Positions 53,524-61,830 of a stretch of DNA of 64,000 bases are shown here, one piece after another (the stretch's first letter is position 1; each line of letters opens with the position of its first letter). Source of the DNA: CBDCME01 sp965218865 (GTDB taxonomy: Bacteria > Pseudomonadota > Alphaproteobacteria > JAAXGF01); NCBI GenBank assembly GCA_965218865.1, contig CBDCME010000077.1, positions 19,800 through 83,799 of the forward strand, given 5' to 3'. The translations under genes and the position numbers were made by a program. A model generated the notes under the pieces. That model did no database searches. It was given only the letters and a program-made list of their open reading frames with translations, and was not told where the DNA came from.

Positions 53524-53817
53524 ATGGACGTTCGAATCTACCGTCCTGCTCGAAATCCCATGCAGTCCGGGTGGGGGCGCAGCAAGGAATGGGTCATGGA
53601 GTTCGAGCCGGGCGCTCCCCGGGTGGTCGAGCCCCTGATGGGTTGGACTGGTTGCGCCGACACCAAGGGGCAAGTTCGCCTGCGATTTACCGACTCCGAA
53701 AAAGCGGTCGCCTTCGCCGAACGTCACCGGCTCTCCTACGAATTGATCGAACCGAAAAAGCGGTCGCTGCGGCCGAAATCCTACGCCGATAATTTCCGCC
53801 CTCGTCGCCAGCCTTAG
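53524..53817 (+). CDS. NADH dehydrogenase accessory subunit, NDUFA4/ETC complex I family
   Basis: 97 residues. MDVRIYRPARNPMQSGWGRS, KEWVMEFEPGAPRVVEPLMG and FTDSEKAVAFAERHRLSYEL followed by RSYADNFRPRR-like KSYADNF match the ETC_C1_NDUFA4 family (the bacterial form of the 18-kDa/NDUFS4 complex I subunit), restricted mainly to alphaproteobacteria and mitochondria. Length is normal. tRNA-Arg follows 53 bp downstream, an arrangement often seen in this class. Confidence 0.88.
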   Translation: MDVRIYRPARNPMQSGWGRSKEWVMEFEPGAPRVVEPLMGWTGCADTKGQVRLRFTDSEKAVAFAERHRLSYELIEPKKRSLRPKSYADNFRPRRQP

Positions 53818-53870
53818 TTTGGGGCCTAAGTTTCAGGTTGGCCGGCGCTGTGTTACGATCGCGCGGCGCC

Positions 53871-53947
53871 GCGCCCGTAGCTCAACTGGATAGAGCACCG
53901 GCCTTCTAAGCCGGTTGTTGCAGGTTCAAGTCCTGCCGGGCGCGCCA
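53871..53947 (+). tRNA. tRNA-Arg (anticodon TCT)
   Basis: 77 nt with CCA encoded. Acceptor GCGCCCG pairs with CGGGCGC; anticodon arm CCGGC-CTTCTAA-GCCGG gives TCT; T arm GCAGGTTCAAGTCCTGC. Confidence 0.97.
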
Positions 53948-54018
53948 GCGTTTCACGACGGAACCACGACCGCGGAGCGGCGTCGGGTCCGTTTCGGGGT
54001 TCAACTCTACCTCGTCTC

Positions 54019-54562
54019 TTATCGGCCACTGGTGGCGATAAGATCCGGCGCACGTGCCCAAGCTATTTCCTCCGAGGCCAGCACTTCAAGTTTCTCGTTC
54101 AGCGAGTGATTGCCCGTGAATATCGTGAGATTGTCACACTGCCAACGGGCGGATGGTGCGATCAGGCCATAAAAACCGAGGAAATTGATTGCTGCACCGA
54201 TCTCTTGGGTTAAGTCTCTCTCACCGTAACGAGACATATCGATGCCGAAATTATCGAAATCCGTATGGACCAAGGGTCTTGCTCGTGGTGACGGCAAGTT
54301 CGTGGACCTTCAAGGACTTAGCAGGTTTCGGGTTTAGTTCGGCGAGGTAGCATGCTAGCTCAGCAATGGCGCCCTCTTTTTCGAAACTCGTATAGAGAAC
54401 GCGAATAGGAGGTTCATCATTCGAGGAAGGGGCCCAACGACCGCCACTGGTTGACGGGGCCGTTGGGTCAGCACTTATTCCCGTCGCCCGGAAGACATGA
54501 TCATCGAACTTTGTTTGCGGCAGGTTGCCGATCTTATCGATCAGTTCGAGGTCATGAATCAT
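54019..54562 (-). pseudogene. RES-domain toxin, frameshifted
   Basis: The N-terminal part reads LPQTKFDDHVFRATGISADP, GGRWAPSSNDEPPIRVLYTS and EGAIAELACYLAELNP up to HELAVTTSKTL; with one C removed near 54272 (ACCCTTGG) it continues VHTDFDNFGIDMSRYGERDL, TQEIGAAINFLGFYGLIAPS and ARWQCDNLTIFTGNHSL. RES toxins degrade NAD. The gene starts 18 bp after the antitoxin stop, as in RES/Xre modules. Confidence 0.75.
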
Positions 54563-54580
54563 CTTGATAATGTGCTTCGT

Positions 54581-54922
54581 TTAGAAATACACAGCATCCC
54601 TGACTTGATTGACAAGACGCATAACCTCGTCGATCCGTCCATCACGAATTAACTCTGCCGGCGATTTCCCTTCCAGATGCTTCTGGGGTGCGAATATCCA
54701 TTGCCGCGCTTCGTGGGGTTCGTAAAAGTCCGAAAGCTGATCGACAATATACTCCAGTTCAAGAAGAGTTTTCTCCGTGCTCGCTTGCGGGTAGGCACGG
54801 CCCCGGTTCCAACGTGATACCGTTTCCGGCCGCGTACCGAGCAAGTTCGCAACTTCAATATGTTTCATTGCTCCCTTTTCTCGGATGGATTCGAGCTTCC
54901 GGGCAACGGCGCTAGTCGTCAT
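54581..54922 (-). CDS. Xre/MbcA/ParS-type antitoxin of a RES-Xre module
   Basis: 113 residues from MTTSAVARKLESIREKGAMK, with AGGAGAAACTGCC before ATG. AMKHIEVANLLGTRPETVSR is an HTH, and HEARQWIFAPQKHLEGKSPA with LIRDGRIDEVMRLVNQVRD is the C-terminal toxin-binding domain (DUF2384). It should bind the RES protein and repress the operon. Complete. Confidence 0.85.
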   Translation of the reverse strand: MTTSAVARKLESIREKGAMKHIEVANLLGTRPETVSRWNRGRAYPQASTEKTLLELEYIVDQLSDFYEPHEARQWIFAPQKHLEGKSPAELIRDGRIDEVMRLVNQVRDAVYF

Positions 54923-55111
54923 GGCAGTTTCTCCTTTCAAAATTGATTATATCAATGAGTTTTACGTTGCGCAAAGTATTGAGTTTAAAATTGACATTTT
55001 TAATGACAGTATCGCGGCCTCAAACACAGGCGGGTGGTCGGAACGGGATCTTCTGAACCGCGCCACGGATGCGTTTGCGCGGTTCTATAGAACCGACTAT
55101 CGGCCGCTCCC

Positions 55112-56134
55112 TCATTTCTTGACCTCGTCCACGCCTAACCCACTCTTGATGTCCTCGAGGGAGCGGCCGGTGAGGACGGAATTGGTTTCGGTCGAGACGG
55201 GGTCGCGCTTTGGATCCGCCGCCTTGTCGTTCACCTTGATGAGAAGCCATTGAGCGTTCTTGCCCCTGTCTATCCGCTGTAGGACGAAGCCACCGACCAC
55301 CTTATCGCCGTAAAGCCGAATCACGGCGTGTCCCTGCGCCAGTGCCTCGATTATCGGGATCGTCTTGCCATCCTTCTCGGTGATATTGTCGTAGGTGCCG
55401 ATGTCCCACACCATCACCGGACCACCGCCGTACTGGCCCGCGGGGATCACGCCCTCGAAGCTGGCATAGCCGAGCGGGTGATCTTCCGTGGGGACGGCCA
55501 ACCGCTTCACGCGCGGGTCCATCGACGGCCCCTTGGGCACCGCCCACGACCTGAGCGCGCCATCCACCTCGATGCGAAAATCGTAATGCATCCTTCTGGC
55601 ATCGTGCTGCTGGATCACGAAAAGAGGTTCCTGACTTGGCGGACCTGTATCCCCGCTTGGATGGGGCTCGGGCGTCAATGAAAAATCCCGCTTCTCCTCG
55701 TACTTCTTCGTCTTTGTCGCGTTCGTGTCGTTCGTCTCCGTCGAGGCCGTGCCGCAGGAATCGCCTTGCGGGCAGTATTTGTGCGCCCATCGCCGTAGGG
55801 TTCCAGCGCCGTCGCCGGGCAACGGCTCGACGATGGTGGTCGCCGAATCGTGCCTGACCATGCGTACCAGCCCCCATCCCTGCAGAGTCCTGATCCGCCG
55901 CCACACCTGCCCCTCGGGCAAGCCGAGCGCCGAACTCAACGTCGCCGGCGTGTAGCGTTCGGAAGACAAGCGGCAGGCCATATCCCGCAGCGCCTCGTCT
56001 CCGAGGAGCGCGACAAGCCGGTCGAACTCCATCGGGGCGCAGTAGCCGCAATCGCTACGGGAAAAGGATTCGGCGCCTTCCGCCGGCACCGCGGCCAAGA
56101 TAAGAGCCACGGCAATCGCGAGGTGTCTCATCAT
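55112..56134 (-). CDS. HTH domain-LigD-type 3'-phosphoesterase fusion
   Basis: 340 residues. Residues 1-22 look like a signal peptide (MRHLAIAVALILAAVPAEGA); 35-110 form a winged HTH of ArsR type (DEALRDMACRLSSERYTPAT, LSSALGLPEGQVWRRIRTLQ); 165-320 form the DNA ligase D 3'-phosphoesterase domain: FVIQQHDARRMHYDFRIEVD, GALRSWAVPKGPSMDPRVKR, ALAVPTEDHPLGYASFEG-like LAVPTEDHPLGYASFEGVIP and GQYGGGPVMVWDIGTYDNIT. HxxxxHYDxR and the later His/Asp are the catalytic set that trims 3' ends in NHEJ. Leading signal-like sequence and HTH are unexpected for a repair enzyme. KKYEEKRDFSLTPEP would be the start of a normal stand-alone enzyme. Confidence 0.8.
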   Translation of the reverse strand: MMRHLAIAVALILAAVPAEGAESFSRSDCGYCAPMEFDRLVALLGDEALRDMACRLSSERYTPATLSSALGLPEGQVWRRIRTLQGWGLVRMVRHDSATTIVEPLPGDGAGTLRRWAHKYCPQGDSCGTASTETNDTNATKTKKYEEKRDFSLTPEPHPSGDTGPPSQEPLFVIQQHDARRMHYDFRIEVDGALRSWAVPKGPSMDPRVKRLAVPTEDHPLGYASFEGVIPAGQYGGGPVMVWDIGTYDNITEKDGKTIPIIEALAQGHAVIRLYGDKVVGGFVLQRIDRGKNAQWLLIKVNDKAADPKRDPVSTETNSVLTGRSLEDIKSGLGVDEVKK

Positions 56135-56502
56135 CGGTTTATGTTGATTCGACTCACCTGAACCCCTCCCCTCGACTGACTGAAACCGTAGCCCTAAATG
56201 TCAGTCGAAGACGAATTCCACCTCATTTCTCGGCAACTTGAAAAATTTTCTCCTAGTGCACCGGCGCATTCACTTCGATCACGCCCCCGTGCACCAGGCC
56301 TTTGTCGATGCATCAACTTTCCAAACTTCGGCTGTCGCCTCCGTTTGGGTCGATGCACTAGGTGCGGGACGACCGCCTCGAACGTGGTCGATCCGACCTC
56401 GAGGGCTGTTCCCAAGCGAACGGAACTTCGCTGACCGGCTTGGGCACGAGGAATTATGACCCGAACGCGATATCCCCACAACGAGGATCGTCGGACACAG
56501 GA
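56135..56502. other. no gene seen
   Basis: Both strands have open stretches (for example RIHFDHAPVHQAFVDASTFQ on the plus strand) but none matches a family I know. Confidence 0.3.
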
Positions 56503-57501
56503 TTATGGTTTGCCCGCTCGTTGACCACGTCGCCGGAATTGCCTGCCTTCCACGCCCTGCCAAGCGATCAATCCCGGAACGCCGATCGCCAACTCACGTA
56601 CCCGTTTGATCACCGCGATCGAAAGTCCGGTTGTCGGTCCCAGGCCGAGGATTTCGGCGAGTACCATGATACCGCCTTCTTGGACCCCGAGGCCGCCCGG
56701 CACCATGAACGCGACGGCCCGCGCCGCCCGGCTCAGGCTGTGCAGGGCAAAGGCTTCGGCAAAGGCGATCGGATGGCCAAGGAAAAAGCACACGATAACG
56801 ACCTCGCCGGTCCCGGCGATCTGCGACATCGATTGGAAAAGAAAATTTCGAGCAATGTCGCTTCGTCTCTCATAATTCTCACGCACCGCTTGGTCGAGCC
56901 AATTCGCGTCACTGACCAAGCCAGCGCTCGAAAAAAATCTGGCACGCACGGCAACGAAATGAAACAACCCCTTGTGCTGGACAATGGCGAAGGCGACCAC
57001 GGCCACGAACAACAACCCGGTCACCGCAAGCATGGGCCATACGTACCGGCTCCCGCCACCACAACCGACAAGCGCCAAAAGACCGAGTAATGCGAGAAGA
57101 ACCTGAGACCCCGCGCCGAGCGTGAGATCAACGACCGTGGCCGCTCCGGCGACCTCACCCGGTACGCCGCGAAGGTACAACACACGCGCGCCGACGGCAT
57201 CTTCTCCGACTTGAGCCACGGGCAATAGCTGGCTCACGGACTGACGTATCCAACGCGCGAGTATCACACTCGGCAATCCAGGCCGGTCCGACGCCGATGA
57301 CCGCGAGGAGACCCCAGCCAGGAGAAAACGCCAGGCAAAGCTCTTGAGCCACAGCGGGACCACTTCGAACGCGATGACCGCGAGGAGACCCCAGCCAAGG
57401 GATAGGCTCGTTTGTATGACCGCCCCGGCCCCCTGGCCAACGACCAGCGCGATCGCGAAGGCGATCCCCGCCAGACCAAGAAGAATTTTACCGAGGCGCA
57501 T
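56503..57501 (-). CDS. lysylphosphatidylglycerol synthase TM-region protein, HpnL-like
   Basis: About 332 residues from MRLGKILLGLAGIAFAIALV. Multiple membrane spans and the conserved blocks RWIRQSVSQLLPVAQVGEDA, VPGEVAGAATVVDLTLGAGS, FALHSLSRAARAVAFMVPGG and LGVQEGGIMVLAEILGLGPT are typical of the UPF0104/flippase-like family, close to HpnL found in hopanoid gene clusters. Probable role in membrane lipid transport or modification. A diacylglycerol-kinase fragment overlaps its start. Confidence 0.75.
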   Translation of the reverse strand: MRLGKILLGLAGIAFAIALVVGQGAGAVIQTSLSLGWGLLAVIAFEVVPLWLKSFAWRFLLAGVSSRSSASDRPGLPSVILARWIRQSVSQLLPVAQVGEDAVGARVLYLRGVPGEVAGAATVVDLTLGAGSQVLLALLGLLALVGCGGGSRYVWPMLAVTGLLFVAVVAFAIVQHKGLFHFVAVRARFFSSAGLVSDANWLDQAVRENYERRSDIARNFLFQSMSQIAGTGEVVIVCFFLGHPIAFAEAFALHSLSRAARAVAFMVPGGLGVQEGGIMVLAEILGLGPTTGLSIAVIKRVRELAIGVPGLIAWQGVEGRQFRRRGQRAGKP

Positions 57502-57672
57502 GATCCGCCCTACAGTGGATATACCAGCCGAAGCGCCGATCGGGTGGAACCGCCAGCCCATTGATCACTTCGTTGATCGTACCATCGCCCCCCACGACCA
57601 CGATGCGATCACATTCTTCCGCCTTTTCCGCGAGTCGCGTGGCGTGCCCAGGTCCGTCGGTGTCGCACACGG
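57488..57672 (-). pseudogene. diacylglycerol kinase-like fragment
   Basis: TDGPGHATRLAEKAEECDRI then VVVGGDGTINEVINGLA is the DAGK catalytic motif (GGDGT.NEV.NGL). Both ends are lost: upstream at the ISAs1 remnant, downstream where it overlaps the HpnL-like start. Confidence 0.65.
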
Positions 57673-58091
57673 ATCGCGTTGTCCAGGGTCTCTGGCGGCA
57701 GGGCGGTGAGGGTCTTGTGGAAGGTGGTGATCGCGGGCGGGGTGTAGCGCTGTTTGGAAGGGCTCCAGAACGCACCCACCGCCTCGAGCTGCTCCTGGGA
57801 GAGCAGGGCGGCGAACTGGGCGAACGCGTTCACCCCCCGGTATCCGGCAAGCCGGGCGGCGAGATCCCGACCATCACGGCCGGCGGCCGGATCGGCTCGG
57901 TGTGCTGCTCGGCGTTCCAGTGTGCCGGCATCCCGGTACGGCTCAGCGCCTCGGGGGCGCCGTCTGTCAGTCCGAACACGAAGACCTCCTTGGGCTGACC
58001 GTGGTGGCGCCAGCGCGCTGCCCCTCCGGGCTCACGGGCAAAGCCCCGCGTCAGCCCCAGAGAGCGCCAGTTCGACGCGCGGTAGCAGGTT
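57673..58091 (-). pseudogene. remnant of the DruA-ISAs1 element with internal deletion
   Basis: The minus strand matches parts of the element at 8095-10174: YRASNWRSLGLTRGFAREPG and GMPAHWNAEQHTEPI, then a junction, then AARLAGYRGVNAFAQFAALL and PPAITTFHKTLTALPPETLD. About 100 bp are missing at the junction (between positions equivalent to 8827 and 8935) and both element ends are absent. Confidence 0.75.
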
Positions 58092-58238
58092 GTGAATGAC
58101 GAAGAGTCTCAAGAACCGGTGACGAGTTTTGCTAAAGGGGATCGGGTGATGCAAAAGTGTGCCATTGTGACGGGGCCGAGGGAAGTTGTTATGGGAGATC
58201 CATGTGGATTGTGGCCGCTCCGGGTTGGCGCCGGGACG

Positions 58239-58904
58239 CTAAAGGTCCAGGTCCAGGGGACCGAACGCCGCGAAATTCTGAATCCAGTGCCCGAGAACCA
58301 GTGGCCATAATTGCCGTAAACGCAGATAGACCGCCATATAGACCACGCCAACGATGAACGTATGAAGGAGCCGGCCCGGACCGCTGCCCCAATGCATCAA
58401 CGAAAAGAATAGCGCCGAAATAACGACGATCTGGGTCGGGGTTCGGCCTGCTTCTTCCAGCCATCGCAAGGCAAGCTTGCGGAACACGAGTTCCTCGCTC
58501 AAGGCGACTAAGAGCAATCCCGCCGTCAGGTCGAACCAATAGAGCGCCGGATCGGAAATGGGCGGAAACGTGAATAAACCTCGGAGATCGGTGAAATCGA
58601 CGAAAGGCACCTCCACCAGGTGATAGGAAAGGCGCCCCAGTACCGGTATCGCGGCCGCGCAGAGCACCGCCAGCGCCGTTCCCCACTGCTGCTTGGAGAG
58701 CCGTTCGGCCGCGAGCGCGCGGGACGTCGGCCAAAGAATACACGACACCAGGACCAAGGAACGGGTGCCGTAATCGACCAGATAGACGCCGTAGCCACCG
58801 TCCAAAACGATGAACCCGATATCGTTCAAAAAGAACGGCGCGGCCAAGATCAGAAAGGCGGCAACACGGCGTTCAGGTCCCGGCAATCCAATTTCTCTCG
58901 ACAT
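58239..58904 (-). CDS. CPBP-family intramembrane glutamic protease
   Basis: About 221 residues from MSREIGLPGPERRVAAFLIL. Several membrane spans, and near the C terminus VALSEELVFRKLALRWLEEA (EExxxR), ALFFSLMHWGSGPGR (FxxxH) and PLVLGHWIQNFAAFG (HxxxN): the motifs of CPBP (Abi/Rce1-type) proteases. Role in bacteria is variable; here no partner is evident. IS630-A copy 3 lies 23 bp upstream of the start. Confidence 0.8.
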   Translation of the reverse strand: MSREIGLPGPERRVAAFLILAAPFFLNDIGFIVLDGGYGVYLVDYGTRSLVLVSCILWPTSRALAAERLSKQQWGTALAVLCAAAIPVLGRLSYHLVEVPFVDFTDLRGLFTFPPISDPALYWFDLTAGLLLVALSEELVFRKLALRWLEEAGRTPTQIVVISALFFSLMHWGSGPGRLLHTFIVGVVYMAVYLRLRQLWPLVLGHWIQNFAAFGPLDLDL

Positions 58905-58939
58905 TTCTCGCTTGACCCGAGGGCTAATACCAACCGCCC

Positions 58940-59545
58940 TTAACATTGACTTGTGCGATCCCACGCTCTGAGGCCGATGGACATGATCTTCCAAGGTTGG
59001 TCGGTCAGGTTGTTCCAGGCTTGGCAAGAGGCCTCGACGATGGCTTCATAGGAGTCTAAGACACGATTGGAGAGCCAGTTCTGGCGGAGGTATTGCCAGA
59101 CATTTTCGGCGGGATTGAGCTCCGGGGACTTGGGTGGCAAAGGCACGAGGGAGATGTTCTCCGGGATGCCGAGTTTGGCAGTGGTGTGCCATGCGGCTTG
59201 GTCGAGCAGCACGACGGCATGGGCGTTTGGGGCAACGGCCCGGCTGATTTCCTCGAGATGCAGGTCCATGGCTTCAGTATTGGCGCGCGGCATGACCAGC
59301 GCCGCGCCCTCACCGCGCTCGGGGCAGATGGCGCCGAAGAGATACGCCGAAGAGGTCCGTAGGTCCTTGACCTGGCGCGGGCGCGATCCCTTTGGGGCCC
59401 ACTGGCGCACCAGGCTGTTCTTCTGGCCGACGCGCATTTCATCTTGAAACCAAACCTCTATGGGCGTGTCCGGTGGCTGTGCCGCTACGATTTTCGCCAA
59501 GTGTTCGGGAAAACTTTTTTTTAAATTCCTCCTGTGCCCGCGCAT
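58940..59545 (-). CDS. IS630-A transposase orfB (DDE part)
   Basis: Same as at 35321-35926 apart from one substitution (NRVLDSYEA instead of NRVFDSYEA). Catalytic residues are intact. Confidence 0.85.
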   Translation of the reverse strand: MRGHRRNLKKSFPEHLAKIVAAQPPDTPIEVWFQDEMRVGQKNSLVRQWAPKGSRPRQVKDLRTSSAYLFGAICPERGEGAALVMPRANTEAMDLHLEEISRAVAPNAHAVVLLDQAAWHTTAKLGIPENISLVPLPPKSPELNPAENVWQYLRQNWLSNRVLDSYEAIVEASCQAWNNLTDQPWKIMSIGLRAWDRTSQC

Positions 59546-60014
59546 CCTGGCCGACGTGGCGCGGGCGCGCGGAAATATGCGAGAACCCGAGCGCGGCCAG
59601 CAGCTTGCCGACGCTCCGCTCGTGATAGTCCACGCCGAAGCGCGTTCGGATCAGTTGCTTGAGATCGATGCAGCGCCAGCGCACGACCCCATCCCGTTCG
59701 GGATCGGGACCGGCCTCGATAGCCCGCGAAAGCGCCGCCATTTGCGACGGCGTCAACCGACGCAACGCCCCGTTCGGCTTGCGGTCGATCAGACCGGCCG
59801 GACCTCCCGCGTTGAACCGGTGAACCCAGTCCCGCAACGTCTGCCGATCCATGCCGCCAATACCCGCCGCGCACGCTCGATCCATCCCATCGTAGATGGC
59901 CGCCATCGACAAAAGCCGTCGCGCCTGGTTCCCATCATCGCTCCGTGCCGCAAGAACACGGACTCTTTCAGCATCAAAGTCGTTTCGCAAAGGAATCGTT
60001 GGCATTGAACACAC
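59439..60014 (-). CDS. IS630-A transposase orfA (HTH part)
   Basis: Same as at 2547-3122, intact; overlaps orfB at the A-run (about 59514-59522). Confidence 0.85.
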   Translation of the reverse strand: MCSMPTIPLRNDFDAERVRVLAARSDDGNQARRLLSMAAIYDGMDRACAAGIGGMDRQTLRDWVHRFNAGGPAGLIDRKPNGALRRLTPSQMAALSRAIEAGPDPERDGVVRWRCIDLKQLIRTRFGVDYHERSVGKLLAALGFSHISARPRHVGQDARAQEEFKKKFSRTLGENRSGTATGHAHRGLVSR

Positions 60015-60095
60015 TCCCTTGTCGCCAACAACCTTGAATCACACAAAACCTAGCGTGTAAACCTTTGCGCGAGTCAAACTCTGGGGCGGTTGGTA

Positions 60096-60385
60096 TAAGG
60101 CCAGCATACCCCCATGGCATCATCGGGCGAACGCTCTCATCCCCGACTCCAGCAAGGCCGTTCGTAAAGTGGTAAGCGATTCCTGCCACTGTTACCAAAA
60201 TTTAAAATCTTCTTGCGATTGGGGTACGCCGCGACCTCGCCCTGCTTCTCCGAAAGGCCTATCCAAGCCCCCTTTCGGGGGAGATAAAGATTCCTAACGT
60301 ACTCATAATTCAGGATTTTTTAACGCCTTGGTCGGTAGACTTCGGCACCGGGATTTGACCTCGCTCATCGTCGTTTGAGGTCGGG
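60096..60385. other. upstream region of the PAS-GGDEF-EAL gene, no gene seen
   Basis: AT-richer than its surroundings and without a convincing frame. CCCCCTTTCGGGGG at about 60269-60282 is a compact GC hairpin with a TTTC loop, not followed by a T-run. Confidence 0.35.
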
Positions 60386-61830
60386 TTGTTGAAGAGGAAT
60401 AAGAACGTTTTGGCGACCGATCAGGTATTTACGGCTGAAGAGCGGACCGAACTCGAACGCTTCAGGGCCGCCCTCGATGCGACGGGAGACGTCGTTTACG
60501 AGTGGAATCCGCGCACCGATGCGATCTCGTGGTCGGTGAACGCCCGTGAGCGGCTTGGTCTCGACGACAGCGCCGACATCTCGACCCGCGAGGGTTTCCT
60601 GGCCTGCGTCGCGCCCTCGGACCAATCCTGGCACGATACTGGTTCCGTCGGTTCCGTGCGCACCGACATCACCTACCGTTTGACTCGCGCGGAAGGGAGG
60701 ATGTGCTGGGTCCAGGATCGCAGCATCATCGCGTCAACCAAGGACGGACAACGCGTCGTCGGGTCCCTGCGGATGATCGAATCGCCCGGCCATGAGGCCT
60801 TGCCCGCGCAGCCCGAGGCCGAACAGAGCAGCGATCCCTATAATCATGGCCAGCTTCGGGGACGGCTCGAGCAGGCACTCGCCCGCAAGAACGACCAGGA
60901 GGCGGCCTTTCTGGTCGTCGCCGTCGACAACCTCGCCATCGTCCGCGACGTCTGCGGACACGGCGTCGGCGAGAGCGCGGTGGGGTCCATCGGCCGCGAG
61001 CTCGGTCGCTGTTTGGGTCTCAAGGGTGTCGCCGGACAGATGGCTCCCGACCGCTTCGGAATCGTGATTGACCGCTGCGAGGAATCCGCCCTGCAGACGA
61101 CCGCCGAATCCGTCCTCCAAGCCATCCACCAGATCGGTGTCCCGACACCCACCGGCCCGATTTATCTGGCTGCGTCGATCGGGGCCGTGCGGCTGTCAAC
61201 TTCCATGGACTGCGCCGAAGTCACCGTGGACAAGGCGGAGATCGCGCTCGAGGACGCGCGCAGAATCGATCGCGGGGATATCGCCTGGTACAATCTCACC
61301 GACGAGGAACGATCGAGCCGACGCTAAGATCTCGTAATCGCCGAGCAAATCAAACGGGCCTTGGAGAGCGACCGGCCCGAACTCGTCTACCAGCCCGTCG
61401 TGCGCAGCAGCGACTTTCGGACCTCCCATTACGAGTGCCTAGTGCGGATGCGCCAGGAAGACGGATCCTCGATCTTCCCGGTTTCGTTCCTGCCGGTGGC
61501 CGAAAAAACCGGAATCGTCAAACAGATCGACCGCCAGGTCCTGAAGTTGGCGATCGACGAATTGCGGCAACATCCAAACATCCATCTCGCGGTCAACGTA
61601 TCCGGCCTGACCACCACCGATCCCAGTTGGCTGCACACCCTCGTCGAGGGATTGGAAGAAAATCCCGAAACAGCCAATCGATTGTTGGTCGAAATCACCG
61701 AAACCGCGGCACTACAGGATATCGAGGGGACCACGCATTTCGTCGACAGCCTCCGCGAACTAGGATGCCGGGTCGCCCTCGACGACTTTGGGGCCGGTTA
61801 CACGTCGTTCCGCCATCTGCGGGCCGCTGG
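60386..61830 (+). pseudogene. PAS-GGDEF-EAL protein with in-frame stop, truncated by IS256
   Basis: The PAS part (RAALDATGDVVYEWNPRTDA, YRLTRAEGRMCWVQDRSIIA) and a degenerate GGDEF domain (KNDQEAAFLVVAVDNLAIVR; GQMAPDRFGIVI where GGDEF is expected) end at TAA 61325. The same frame continues as DLVIAEQIKRALESDRPELV and EAL-domain blocks YECLVRMRQEDGS, HLAVNVSGLTTTDPSWLHTL, LLVEITETAALQDIEGTTHF and VALDDFGAGYTSFRHLRA. EAL is ECL here. IS256 copy 4 removes the end. A c-di-GMP-related sensor, probably catalytically weak even before truncation. Confidence 0.8.

Larger units (their letters stand above)
58928..60095 (-). mobile_element. IS630-family element type A, copy 3
   Basis: 1168 bp with clean ends TACCAACCGCCC and GGGCGGTTGGTA. 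Confidence 0.9.
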
